NCBI RefSeq assembly: GCF_036242395.1
Contig: NZ_CP108458.1
Location: 5,208,001-5,272,000 of the forward strand
Origin: Kitasatospora sp. NBC_01266
GTDB taxonomy: Bacteria > Actinomycetota > Actinomycetes > Streptomycetales > Streptomycetaceae
Reading direction: 5' to 3'
Length of the DNA: 64,000 nt
Shown here piece after piece: positions 49,128-57,558 of the stretch. Under the pieces are notes generated by a model that did not search any database, was not told where the DNA came from, and worked only from the letters and a program-made list of their open reading frames with translations. Position 1 is the first letter of the stretch. Each line of letters starts with the position of its first letter. A program made the position numbers and the translations under genes.

Positions 49128-51680
49128 TCAGTCGGTCGCCGGGGCCGGTGCGGCGGCCTTCCGGGTCCGGCGGCGCGGGGCCGGGACCGCCTCGGCGGTC
49201 TCGGCGATCACCGGCTCGGCGACGGCCTTCTTGGCGGCCGTCTTGCGGGTGGCCGTCTTCTTGGCGGCGGCCTTCTTGACCGGGGCTTCCTCGACCGGCG
49301 CGACCTCGACGGCGGTGGGCTCGGCGGCGGTGGGCTCGGCCACGGCCTTCTTGGTGGTGCGCTTGCGCGGCTTGGCGGCCTCGGCAGGGATCTCGGCGGT
49401 CTCGGCGATCACCGGCTCGGCGACGGCCTTCTTGGCGGCCGTCTTGCGGGTGGCCGTCTTCTTGGCGGCGGCCTTCTTGACCGGGGCTTCCTCGACCGGC
49501 GCGACCTCGACGGCGGTGGGCTCGGCCACGGCCTTCTTGGTGGTGCGCTTGCGCGGCTTGGCGGCCTCGGCAGGGATCTCGGCGACCACCGGCTCGGCCA
49601 CGGCCTTCTTGGCAGCGGTCTTGCGCGGCTTGGCGGCCGGGGCTGCCTCGGCCGGGGTCTCGTCGGCGGCCACCGGCTCGGCGACGGCCTTCTTGGTGGT
49701 GCGCTTGCGCGGCTTGGCGGCCGGGGCCGCCTCGACGGGCGCGACCTCGGCGACCGGAGCCTCGGCCGGGGTCTCGGTGACCACCGGCTCGGCCACGGCC
49801 TTCTTGGCCGCCGCCTTGCGGGTCCGGGTGGCCTTCTTCGCCACCGCGGGGGTGCTCTCCTCGGCCGGCGCGGCCGGCTGGCTGGGCAGCACCGCGGCGG
49901 GCGCCGGAGCCTCGGCCACCTCGGCGGCGACCGCGATCGCGGCCTCGGTCACCACCTCGGCGGCAGCCTCGACCACCGCCGTCGCCGGCGCGGCCTCGCC
50001 CGAAGCGTTGCCGCGCGAACGGCGCCGACGACGCCGCGGCGCCGTGCTCTCGCCGTCCGTACCGGGACCCGCGGTCGGCGCCTGCGCCACCGCGGCGGTT
50101 CCGGTGGTCGGCGTCGGCTGGGTGGCCGCCGCCTCCAGGGCACCGCTCACCGAGGAACCGCCACGGGTGCGGCGCCGGGCGCGCGGCGCGCGGGCCGCCC
50201 GCTCCTCGCTCGCCTGCTGCTGCTCGCCCGAACCGCCGCGCCGCCCGCCGGAGCGGTCCGTGCGGTCCGTGCGGTCGGTACGGTCCGTCCGCTCGGTGCG
50301 GTCGGTCCGCTCCGCGCCACCGCGCCCGCCGCGCGGACGCTCGCCCCGTCCGCCGGAGCGCGAGCCGCGGCCTCCGGTCTCGCCGAGGTCCTCGACCTCT
50401 TCGGCGGCCAGCCCGGCCCGGGTCCGCTCGGAGCGGGGCAGCACGCCCTTGGTGCCCGGCGCGATGTTCAGCAGCTCGTACAGGTGCGGGGAGGTGGAGT
50501 AGGTCTCCTCCGGCTCGTTGAAGCCGAGCTCCAGCGCCTTGTTGATGAGCTGCCAGCGCGGGATGTCGTCCCAGTCGACCAGCGTGACGGCGGTGCCGGA
50601 GGCGCCGGCCCGGCCGGTGCGGCCGATCCGGTGCAGGTAGGTCTTCTCGTCCTCGGGGCACTGGTAGTTGATGACGTGCGTGACGCCCTCGACGTCGATG
50701 CCGCGGGCCGCGACGTCGGTGCAGACCAGCACGTCGACCTTGCCGCTGCGGAAGGCCCGCAGTGCCTGCTCGCGGGCGCCCTGGCCGAGGTCGCCGTGCA
50801 CGGCGCCGGCCGCGAAGCCGCGCTGGGTCAGCTGGTCGGAGACGTCCGCCGCCGTCCGCTTGGTGCGGCAGAAGATCATCGCCAGGCCGCGGCCGTCGGC
50901 CTGCAGGATGCGCGAGACCAGCTCGACCTTGTCGAGCGAGTGCGCCCGGAAGATGTGCTGGGTGGTGTTGGCCACGGTGTGGCCGCTGTCGTCCGGCGCG
51001 GCGGCGCGGATGTGGGTCGGCTGGCTCATGTAGCGGCGGGCCAGGCTGATCACCTGCCCCGGCATGGTGGCCGAGAAGAGCAGGGTCTGCCGCTTGGCGG
51101 GCAGCATGGTGATGATCTTCTCGACGTCGGGCAGGAAGCCCAGGTCGAGCATCTCGTCGGCCTCGTCCAGCACCAGCGCGCGGACCTTGGAGAGGTCGAG
51201 CTTCTTCTGCCCGGCCAGGTCGAGCAGGCGGCCGGGGGTGCCGACCACGATGTCGACGCCCTTCTTCAGCGCCTCCACCTGCGGCTCGTAGGCCCGGCCG
51301 CCGTAGATGGCCAGCACGCGGACGTTGCGGACCTTGCCGGCCGTCTGCAGGTCGTTGGTGACCTGGGTGCACAGCTCGCGGGTCGGGACCACGATCAGCG
51401 CCTGCGGGCTGTCGGAGAGCTGCTCCTCGGTGGCGCGGCCGGCGTCGACGTCGGCGCGGACGATGGCGCGCTCGATCAGCGGCAGGCCGAAGCCGAGGGT
51501 CTTGCCGGTGCCGGTCTTGGCCTGGCCGATGACGTCGTGCCCGGTCAGGGCGACCGGCAGGGTCATCTCCTGGATCGGGAACGGGTGGATGATGCCGACC
51601 GCTTCGAGCGCCTCGGCGGTCTCCGGGAGGATGCCGAGTTCGCGGAACGTGGTCTTCGTGGGTTCGGTCGTGGTGGACAG
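49128..51680 (-). CDS. DEAD-box RNA helicase with long repetitive basic tail (RhlE-like)
   Basis: 850 residues if started at the CTG at 51680 (LSTTTEPTKTTFRELGIL, with AGAGG about 8 bases upstream). No ATG, GTG or TTG gives a normal N-terminus. Q motif FRELGILPETAEALEAVGI with PFPIQ, Walker A AKTGTGKT, DEAD box LDEADEML, SAT and HRIGRTGR are all present (residues ~10-400). After ~425 comes a tail of half the protein: RTDRTERTD repeats (~454-476), then Ala/Pro/Lys repeats built on KKAVAEP and AAKPRKRTTKK. The tail resembles histone H1-like sequence and should bind nucleic acid. A tandem DNA duplication is visible in it. Confidence 0.9.
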   Translation of the reverse strand: MSTTTEPTKTTFRELGILPETAEALEAVGIIHPFPIQEMTLPVALTGHDVIGQAKTGTGKTLGFGLPLIERAIVRADVDAGRATEEQLSDSPQALIVVPTRELCTQVTNDLQTAGKVRNVRVLAIYGGRAYEPQVEALKKGVDIVVGTPGRLLDLAGQKKLDLSKVRALVLDEADEMLDLGFLPDVEKIITMLPAKRQTLLFSATMPGQVISLARRYMSQPTHIRAAAPDDSGHTVANTTQHIFRAHSLDKVELVSRILQADGRGLAMIFCRTKRTAADVSDQLTQRGFAAGAVHGDLGQGAREQALRAFRSGKVDVLVCTDVAARGIDVEGVTHVINYQCPEDEKTYLHRIGRTGRAGASGTAVTLVDWDDIPRWQLINKALELGFNEPEETYSTSPHLYELLNIAPGTKGVLPRSERTRAGLAAEEVEDLGETGGRGSRSGGRGERPRGGRGGAERTDRTERTDRTDRTDRTDRSGGRRGGSGEQQQASEERAARAPRARRRTRGGSSVSGALEAAATQPTPTTGTAAVAQAPTAGPGTDGESTAPRRRRRRSRGNASGEAAPATAVVEAAAEVVTEAAIAVAAEVAEAPAPAAVLPSQPAAPAEESTPAVAKKATRTRKAAAKKAVAEPVVTETPAEAPVAEVAPVEAAPAAKPRKRTTKKAVAEPVAADETPAEAAPAAKPRKTAAKKAVAEPVVAEIPAEAAKPRKRTTKKAVAEPTAVEVAPVEEAPVKKAAAKKTATRKTAAKKAVAEPVIAETAEIPAEAAKPRKRTTKKAVAEPTAAEPTAVEVAPVEEAPVKKAAAKKTATRKTAAKKAVAEPVIAETAEAVPAPRRRTRKAAAPAPATD
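49191..49526. repeat. Tandem duplication within the helicase tail
   Basis: 49191-49325 and 49392-49526 are identical over 135 bases, offset 201. The flanks after each copy also match over ~60 further bases, with one 15-base insertion in copy 1. Confidence 0.88.
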
Positions 51681-52188
51681 GGTGCTGCCTCTTCCGTGTG
51701 GCGGGCCGAGAGCGAGAGGACGGCGGGCAGCCGCGCGGCCGCGTCCAGGGCCGGTGGGCCTGGTCGCGAACTCGCGAGGTCGTGCACGACCGCGCCGGTC
51801 CCTGCGGCGTCCGGGAGGCCGGCCCTGGCTGGGCCGCGGCGTCCCGTGGCGTGGGGAAAGGTCCCGTGAGGGGTCCGGCGCGGGACCGGCGCCCTGCGGC
51901 GCGGTCCGCGGCGGCCCTCGCTCGGCCACTGATGCGGTGCCTGGCTTGGGGTCCAAGCCAAGGTCGGAGCCGATCGGGTCTCCGACCGGGCATCCGCGTA
52001 CGTGAATCCCCGGGCGCCGCGTGCCGGAATCCTCCGGACGAGGCGAACCCGCGCGGCTTGCGCACCGTGCGGGCATACGGGTCTCTGCACCACTGTACCG
52101 TCAGCCGACGACTCGAACACGTGACGCGTCTGACATGGCAGCTGAGCTGCGCTCGGAGCCTCTGGCACGGCGGTCTAGAGTTTGGGCC
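51681..52188. other. Long structured leader of the helicase and promoter region of the MiaE-like gene
   Basis: About 500 bases. It contains several hairpins: GGTCCCG/CGGGACC (near 51852-51882), TGGCTTGG-GGT-CCAAGCCA (51942-51960) and GGTCGGAG-N10-CTCCGACC (51962-51987). The right end carries the -10 of the next gene (52176-52181). No gene is supported in it. Confidence 0.5.
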
Positions 52189-52911
52189 ATGGAGACTCAA
52201 GGCGGGGCCGGCCAGGTCGGCTCGATCGGTGACTGGACGACCTGCTCGGCGGACCCCGACTACCGCGCCGCGGTGCTCGACCTGCTGGGCGCCCTGGCGT
52301 ACGGCGAGCTGAGCGCCTTCGAGCGCCTCGCCGACGACGCCAAGCTCGCCCCCGGCCTGGCCGACAAGGCGGCGCTGGCCCGGATGGCCTCGGCCGAGTT
52401 CGCGCACTACCAGCTGCTGCACGACCGGCTGGCCGAGATCGGTGCCGACCCGACCGAGTCGATGACCCCGTTCGTCGAGCCGCTGGAGAACTTCCACCGG
52501 GTCACCGCGCCCTCGGACTGGCTGGAGGGCCTGGTCAAGGCGTATGTCGGCGACTCGATCGCGACCGATTTCTACCGCGAGGTGGCGGTCCGGCTGGACG
52601 ACGACACCCGGGACCTGGTGCTGGGGGTGATGAGCGACACCGGGCACGCGCAGTTCGCGGTGGACAAGGTGCGCCAGGCGATCGAGGAGAACCCGCGGGT
52701 CGGCGGCCGGCTCGCGCTCTGGGGCCGGCGGCTGATGGGCGAGGCGCTCAGCCAGGCGCAGCGGGTGGTGGCCGAGCGCGACGCGCTCTCCAACCTGCTG
52801 GTCGGCGGCGCCGAGGTGCGCGGCTTCGACCTGGTCGAGGTCGGCAAGATGTTCAACCGGATCACCGAGGCGCACACCAAGCGGATGAGCGCGCTCGGGC
52901 TGGCCTCCTAG
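52189..52911 (+). CDS. Ferritin-like domain protein (MiaE_2 family)
   Basis: 240 residues. A four-helix ferritin-like fold with likely metal residues in LAYGELSAFERL, SAEFAHYQLLHDRL and TDFYREVAVRL; it resembles the MiaE_2 (tRNA hydroxylase-like) family of Rv3210c. TAGAGT (52176-52181) ends 7 bases before the ATG, so it is probably leaderless. Being divergent to the helicase is the same arrangement as rhlE/Rv3210c in M. tuberculosis. Substrate is unproven. Confidence 0.88.
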   Translation: METQGGAGQVGSIGDWTTCSADPDYRAAVLDLLGALAYGELSAFERLADDAKLAPGLADKAALARMASAEFAHYQLLHDRLAEIGADPTESMTPFVEPLENFHRVTAPSDWLEGLVKAYVGDSIATDFYREVAVRLDDDTRDLVLGVMSDTGHAQFAVDKVRQAIEENPRVGGRLALWGRRLMGEALSQAQRVVAERDALSNLLVGGAEVRGFDLVEVGKMFNRITEAHTKRMSALGLAS

Positions 52912-52946
52912 GGCTCCTGGGGCCGGACAGGCCCTGGACCACGCTG

Positions 52947-53237
52947 CTACGCGGCGTGCCGCCGGCGTCGGTGGCTGCCGTGCCGGGCGGCCAGGTCGGG
53001 GCGGGCCAGCACCGAGGTCAGCAGCCCGGTGCAGAGCACCGTCGCCGCCAGCGTCTCCGGCAGGTCCCCGGCCAGGGTGAACTGCGCGACCAGGCCGCTC
53101 AGCAGGGCGGAGACCAGCGCGGTGGCGATGGTCAGGCCGCGTGCCATCGGGAAGTACTCCGGGACCACGAAGATGGCCGCGGCCCCGGCCAGCAGGCCGA
53201 TCAGCGCGAAGACGACGGCTCCGACGAGCAGCGGCAC
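52947..53237 (-). CDS. Small membrane protein
   Basis: 96 residues from a GTG at 53237 with GGAGG 6 bases upstream. Three helices: VPLLVGAVVFALIGLLAGAAAIFVV, GLTIATALVSALLSGLVAQFTL and a shorter ETLAATVLCTGLLTSVL. The C-terminus is very basic (HGSHRRRRHAA). No family recognised. It converges with the MiaE-like gene, whose stop lies 35 bases away. Confidence 0.75.
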   Translation of the reverse strand: MPLLVGAVVFALIGLLAGAAAIFVVPEYFPMARGLTIATALVSALLSGLVAQFTLAGDLPETLAATVLCTGLLTSVLARPDLAARHGSHRRRRHAA

Positions 53238-53325
53238 GATGGCCTCCGGGGGTAAAGATTTGGGGCGGGATTTGCGGCGGGGGGACCGCAGTGGCCCACC
53301 CATACCCCCGGCTGCGCCGATCCAA

Positions 53326-53368
53326 CCACACTGCCCGCCACTCCCCAAGGGAGTGGCGGGCAGTGTGG
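53326..53368. terminator. Terminator of the DUF3107 gene
   Basis: A perfect 20-bp stem (CCACACTGCCCGCCACTCCC arm) with loop CAA, 32 bases beyond the DUF3107 stop. Confidence 0.85.
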
Positions 53369-53400
53369 TGAAGCCCTCAGCGGTTCGCTGAGCAGGGCGC

Positions 53401-53628
53401 TCAGATGGTGCCGAAGCCGACCTTGCGCGCGGCCTGCTCGCCGATCTCGACGTACGCCAGCCGCTCGGCCGGGACGATGATGCGGCGGCCGTGCTCGTCG
53501 GTCAGCGAGAAGAGCTTCGAAGTGCCGTCCAGCGCCTTGGCAACCGCGTTCTCCACCTCATCCGCGGTCTGCGGGCTCTCGATGACGATCTCTCGCGGCG
53601 CATTCTGCACGCCGATCTTGACCTCCAC
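53401..53628 (-). CDS. DUF3107 protein
   Basis: 75 residues from the GTG at 53628 with GGAGG about 10 bases upstream. The sequence (VEVKIGVQNAPREIVIESPQTADEVENAVAKAL, ending VGFGTI) is the DUF3107 family, a near-universal small actinobacterial protein of unknown function (Rv3208A/TB9.4 type). It sits beside a TetR gene in the conserved order. Confidence 0.92.
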   Translation of the reverse strand: MEVKIGVQNAPREIVIESPQTADEVENAVAKALDGTSKLFSLTDEHGRRIIVPAERLAYVEIGEQAARKVGFGTI

Positions 53629-53786
53629 GGCTTGTGTCCCTCCGGGGTTTGAGCCAGCCACGCACGATCGCCGGGTTGTCCGAACCGGAGTTCTCGGCTG
53701 CCGTGCCGTACGGCTTCACCATAGAGCAACCGGCCGGGTACGGGGTGGACCAGTTGGCCGAACAGCCCGGCCGACCGGTCCGAGGG

Positions 53787-54455
53787 TCAGCCCGCGACCG
53801 GCGGCTGGCCGGCCACCGGGCCGCCGTCGCCCGCGTGCATCGGGAAGCCCTTGAGACCGCGCCAGGCCAGGCTGGCGACCAGTCGCACGGCCTCCTCGCG
53901 CGGGATCTCGCGCCCCTGCGAGAGCCAGTAGCGGGCGGTGATCTGGGCCAGCCCGCAGACCCCGGCGGCCAGCAGCTTGGCCTCCGTCTCGGGCAGGTCG
54001 GTGTCCTCCGCGATCACCCTGCTGACCAGGGTGGCGCTCAGGTCGGCGGCCCGGTCGACCCGCTCGCGCACCGACGGCTCGTTGGTCAGGTCGGACTCGA
54101 AGACCAGCCGGAACGAGCCGGACTCGCTGGCCACGTAGTCGAAGTAGGCCTGCATGGTGGCCGCGACCCGCTGCTTGTTGTCGGTCGTGGCGTCCAGCGC
54201 CTTGCGGGTGGACTCGACCAGCGCGTCGCAGTGCTTGTCCAGCAGCGCCAGGTAGAGCTCGAGCTTGCCCGGGAAGTGCTGGTAGAGCACCGGCTTGCTG
54301 ACCCCGGCGCGCTCGGCGATGTCGTCCATCGCGGCGGCGTGGTAACCCTGCGCGACGAACACTTCCTGCGCGGCTCCGAGCAACTGCTCGCGGCGGGCGC
54401 TACGCGGCAGCCGGGCGCCGCGTGGGCGGTCCTGGGCCTCCTGGATGGCCGTCAC
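53787..54455 (-). CDS. TetR/AcrR family transcriptional regulator
   Basis: 222 residues from the GTG at 54455 with GAGGAG 5 bases upstream. N-terminal helix-turn-helix: REQLLGAAQEVFVAQGYHAAAMDDIAERAGVSKPVLYQHFPGKLELYLALL. The C-terminal part is the TetR_C helical domain. Same position as Rv3208 near DUF3107. Possible targets are the adjacent hydrolase (divergent, start 54633) or its own promoter. No obvious palindrome was found in the 177-base gap. Confidence 0.92.
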   Translation of the reverse strand: MTAIQEAQDRPRGARLPRSARREQLLGAAQEVFVAQGYHAAAMDDIAERAGVSKPVLYQHFPGKLELYLALLDKHCDALVESTRKALDATTDNKQRVAATMQAYFDYVASESGSFRLVFESDLTNEPSVRERVDRAADLSATLVSRVIAEDTDLPETEAKLLAAGVCGLAQITARYWLSQGREIPREEAVRLVASLAWRGLKGFPMHAGDGGPVAGQPPVAG

Positions 54456-54632
54456 GGCGCTCCTCACTTCTGGCTGGCGGTGGTGCTCGGGCAATGGGCA
54501 GTGATTCTACTTTTGGGTAACCCGCCGCGCGCCTGTCCCTTCGGGGAAAAGGTGCTGCTCTCGGGTTGTCGGGAGCCCACAATACGGCGCGCGGCCCCGG
54601 TGGGCGCCAGAGTCTCACTACCATCTTCTCCC

Positions 54633-55601
54633 ATGAGCACTGAGCAGCGGGAACGGGCCGGGGCACAGCGGGAACCGGGCGGCGACAGCGGCGCCGCCCC
54701 GCGTCCGGCGGCCCGCTGGGCAACCCGGACGGTCGAGGTGCCCGGCGCGGTCCTCGCGGTGACCGGGCCGACCGCGGACGCCTCGGCGGGCCTGCCGGAG
54801 GCGCTCTTCGTGCACGGGCTCGGCGGCTCCTCGGACAACTGGACCGAGCTGATGGCGGAGCTGACCGGGGTGGTCCGGGGCGAGGCGCTGGACCTGCCGG
54901 GCTTCGGCTGGTCGCCGCCGCCGGCGGACGGCAACCTCTCGGTCTCCGGGCACGTCCGGGCGGTGATCGGCTACCTGGAGGCGAGCGGGCGCGGCCCGGT
55001 GCACCTGTTCGGCAACTCGCTGGGCGGTGCGGTGGCGGTGCGGCTGGCCGCGCTCCGGCCCGACCTGGTGCTCAGCCTGACGCTGATCTCGCCCGCGCTG
55101 CCCGAACTGCCGCCGCAACGCACCGCGCTGCCCACCGCCGCGCTGGCGCTGCCCGGCGTACCCAGGCTGCTGCGGCGGATCTCGGCGGGTGGTCGCAGCG
55201 TGGAGCAGGTCACCGACGGGCTGCTCGACCTGGTCTACGGCAACGCGCGCGCGATCCCGGTCGAGCGCCGGGAGTCGGCGGTGGCCGAGTACCAGCGACG
55301 GATGGGGCTGCCCTACGCGATGCAGATGCTGGTCGGCTCGACGCGCGGGATCGTCTCCGCCTACACCGAGCGCGGTGACCAGGCGCTGTGGCGACAGGCC
55401 CGGCGGGTGGCGGCACCGGTGCTGCTGGTGTACGGGCTGCGCGACAAGCTCGTCTCGTACCGTTCGGCGGCCCGGGCCTGCGCCGCCTTCCGGGACGCCC
55501 GGCTGCTGGTGCTGCCGGAGTCCGGGCACGTGGCGATGATGGAGCACCCGGCGCAGGTGGCGCGGGCGGTGCGGGAGTTCCAGCGCGAGGTGGCCGGCTG
55601 A
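54633..55601 (+). CDS. Alpha/beta hydrolase
   Basis: 322 residues. N-terminal ~40 residues disordered. Motifs: HGLGGSSDNW (oxyanion), GNSLGG (nucleophile Ser), YGLRDKLVS (Asp) and GHVAMMEHP (His). Looks like a MhpC-type C-C hydrolase or esterase. TACCAT (54619-54624) ends 8 bases before the ATG: leaderless. Divergent to the TetR gene, so control by it is possible. Confidence 0.9.
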   Translation: MSTEQRERAGAQREPGGDSGAAPRPAARWATRTVEVPGAVLAVTGPTADASAGLPEALFVHGLGGSSDNWTELMAELTGVVRGEALDLPGFGWSPPPADGNLSVSGHVRAVIGYLEASGRGPVHLFGNSLGGAVAVRLAALRPDLVLSLTLISPALPELPPQRTALPTAALALPGVPRLLRRISAGGRSVEQVTDGLLDLVYGNARAIPVERRESAVAEYQRRMGLPYAMQMLVGSTRGIVSAYTERGDQALWRQARRVAAPVLLVYGLRDKLVSYRSAARACAAFRDARLLVLPESGHVAMMEHPAQVARAVREFQREVAG

Positions 55602-56025
55602 CCGAACGCCGGCGGCCGAATGAGGTTACGGGCGTTCACTCGTTCAGGTGGCAGGCGGGCCGCAGGGCGCCGGGTGGCGGGCATCGCGCTCTACCTTCGT
55701 GGTGTCGGACCGAACAGATGTGGGGGGCGTGGCCGCCGGCGAGCCGGGGCGGGCGCCCGAGGGTGTGTTTGATGTGCGCAGTGGGCGGGGGTGCCACCTC
55801 TCCCCTGGCCTTCGGCCGGGAGGTGCCCCCAGGGCCGGGCGATCGCCCGGTGGCGCGACCGTGGGGGCCGGTCGCGCGGTGGGGCGCGGGGGCGCCCCGA
55901 AAGTGACTCGGAAGGTGACTCAAGGGCGGGTACTCCCGCCGTTCTGACCGGCTGTCAGGGCCGGTGTCCAGCGTGCCGCAACGGCGGGTTCGACCGTGTC
56001 CACAGTTCTGCCATCGGAGGTCCTC
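55602..56025. other. Structured intergenic region before the glycosyltransferase
   Basis: 424 bases with no supported gene. It contains a compact series of inverted repeats (55787-55877) and the ribosome-binding site of the next gene at its end (CGGAGG). Confidence 0.5.
55787..55877. repeat. Cluster of three hairpins
   Basis: 55787-55830 is GGGGGTGCCACCTC... / ...GGGAGGTGCCCCC, resembling the dispersed GGGGGCACCTCCC-type intergenic repeat of streptomycetes. Next is the 16-base palindrome CCGGGCGATCGCCCGG (55835-55850), then GCGCGACCG-N7-CGGTCGCGC (55853-55877). They may act as terminator for the hydrolase or mRNA stabiliser. Confidence 0.65.
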
Positions 56026-57558
56026 ATGCGCATTGCCCTGCTCACCGAGGGTGCCCGTCGGCCTGCCCAGCGTGCCGACGGCTGGTGCGAGCGGCTGATC
56101 GCCGGCTTGCCGGAGCACGAGTTCGAGCGTTTCACGCTGCTGCCCCGGGCCGAGTCCGGTGCCGCCGGGGCCGAGTCCGGGGTGCGCACGCTGGTGCTCG
56201 GCGGCCCGCCGCGGGGCGGGCGCGGACCCGGTGCGGTCCGCCGCCGGTACTACGCCCGTGCCTACGAGGACCTGATCCGCTCCCTGGTCCTGCCGCGCGA
56301 GCGGGCCAGCTTCGCGGCCGGCCTGCACGCGCTGGCCGAACTGGCCCAGCAGGACGGCGGGCTGCCCGCGTTCCTGGCTTCCGAACACGCGCACCAGGTG
56401 CTGGAGCGGGTCTGGCGCTCGCCGGGCGCCGACACCGCCGCCGGAGCGCCGCTGCTGCGCGATGTGCTGGTGGCCGGCGACCTGCTGGAGCAGTGCCTGC
56501 GCCCGCTCGCGGCCGACTGGTACGGCACCGGGCCCGGCGGCCTCGGCGGCGCCGATCTGTGCCATGTGGTCGGCGGCGGGCCGGCCGCGCTGCCCGCGCT
56601 GGTGGCCGAGCGGCTGCACGGGGTGCCGTTCGTGCTGACCGAGCACGGTCTGCACCTGCGCGAGCAGTACCTGGGCTACCGGCAGGCGCCGTACCGCTGG
56701 CCGGTGCGGGCGCTGCTGCTCTCGTTCTTCCGCCTGCTGACCGTGGAGACCTACCGGCAGGCCGCGCTGCTCACCCCCGGCAGCTCCTACGACCGGGACT
56801 GGCAGCTGCGCTGCGGGGCCGACCAGGAGCGGGTCCGGGTGGTCTACCAGGGCACGGCGGCGGTGGACCGCCCGGCGGCCGGGGCCGAGCCGACGCGCCC
56901 CACGCTGCTCTGGACCGGTCGGCTGGAGCCGGCCGCCGACCCGGAGCTGATGCTGCACGCCTTCGCCCGGGTGCGCGCTGAGGCGCCCGAGGCGCGGCTG
57001 CTGCTCCGCGGCCCCGAGGGCGCGACCGGGTACCGGGAGCACTGCGCGGAGCTGGCCCGGCGGCTGCGGCTGGGGGAGTCGGCGGTCTTCGAGGAGCAGG
57101 CCGGCGACTGGGCCCACGGCACGGTCGCGGTGTTCTCCGGGCGCTCCCGGCGCGGTCCCGGGGCGCTGGTCGGCGCGATGCTCAGCGGGCGGGCGCTGAT
57201 CGCCACCGACGTGGGCGTGACGCGTGAGGTGGTCGGGCCGACCGGGCTGCTGGTGCCGCCCGCTGATCCGGCGGCACTGGCGGTCGCCTGCCTGGCGCTG
57301 CTCGGTGACGAGGAGCGGCGGGCCCGGCTCGGGGTGGCCGGGCGGTTGCGGGCGCAGGAGCGGTTCGCGGTGGAGCCGGTGGTGGCCGCGTTCCAGGAGA
57401 TCTATCTGGAACTGGTCTCCCGCTGGCCGGCCTTCCCGGCCGCCGAGCGCCGGGCCGGGGCGCTGCCGCGGCCGTTCGCGCGGCCGGCCGAGTTCTGGGT
57501 GGCCGGGGCGGCCAGAGTGACCGGGGCGGTCACCGACACGATGGCGCGGGCGCACTGA
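56026..57558 (+). CDS. GT4 glycosyltransferase with DUF3492 (PelF-like)
   Basis: 510 residues from ATG 56026 (CGGAGG 5 bases upstream). The N-terminal acceptor half carries DUF3492 features, with VVGGGPAALPALVAERLHGVPFVLTEHGLHLREQYLG near residues 184-220. The C-terminal GT-B half (~290-480) contains LLWTGRLEPAADPELMLHAFARV and ATDVGVTREVVGPTGLLVPPADPAALA, typical of GT4. PelF enzymes make UDP-sugar-based polysaccharides. It overlaps the next gene (TGATG), so the three following genes are probably one unit for polysaccharide or glycan assembly. Confidence 0.87.
   Translation: MRIALLTEGARRPAQRADGWCERLIAGLPEHEFERFTLLPRAESGAAGAESGVRTLVLGGPPRGGRGPGAVRRRYYARAYEDLIRSLVLPRERASFAAGLHALAELAQQDGGLPAFLASEHAHQVLERVWRSPGADTAAGAPLLRDVLVAGDLLEQCLRPLAADWYGTGPGGLGGADLCHVVGGGPAALPALVAERLHGVPFVLTEHGLHLREQYLGYRQAPYRWPVRALLLSFFRLLTVETYRQAALLTPGSSYDRDWQLRCGADQERVRVVYQGTAAVDRPAAGAEPTRPTLLWTGRLEPAADPELMLHAFARVRAEAPEARLLLRGPEGATGYREHCAELARRLRLGESAVFEEQAGDWAHGTVAVFSGRSRRGPGALVGAMLSGRALIATDVGVTREVVGPTGLLVPPADPAALAVACLALLGDEERRARLGVAGRLRAQERFAVEPVVAAFQEIYLELVSRWPAFPAAERRAGALPRPFARPAEFWVAGAARVTGAVTDTMARAH

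Noticed and set aside
49191..49526. Repeats considered as a possible CRISPR or minisatellite array
   Set aside because: They are in frame within a conserved helicase gene; only two long copies without spacers.
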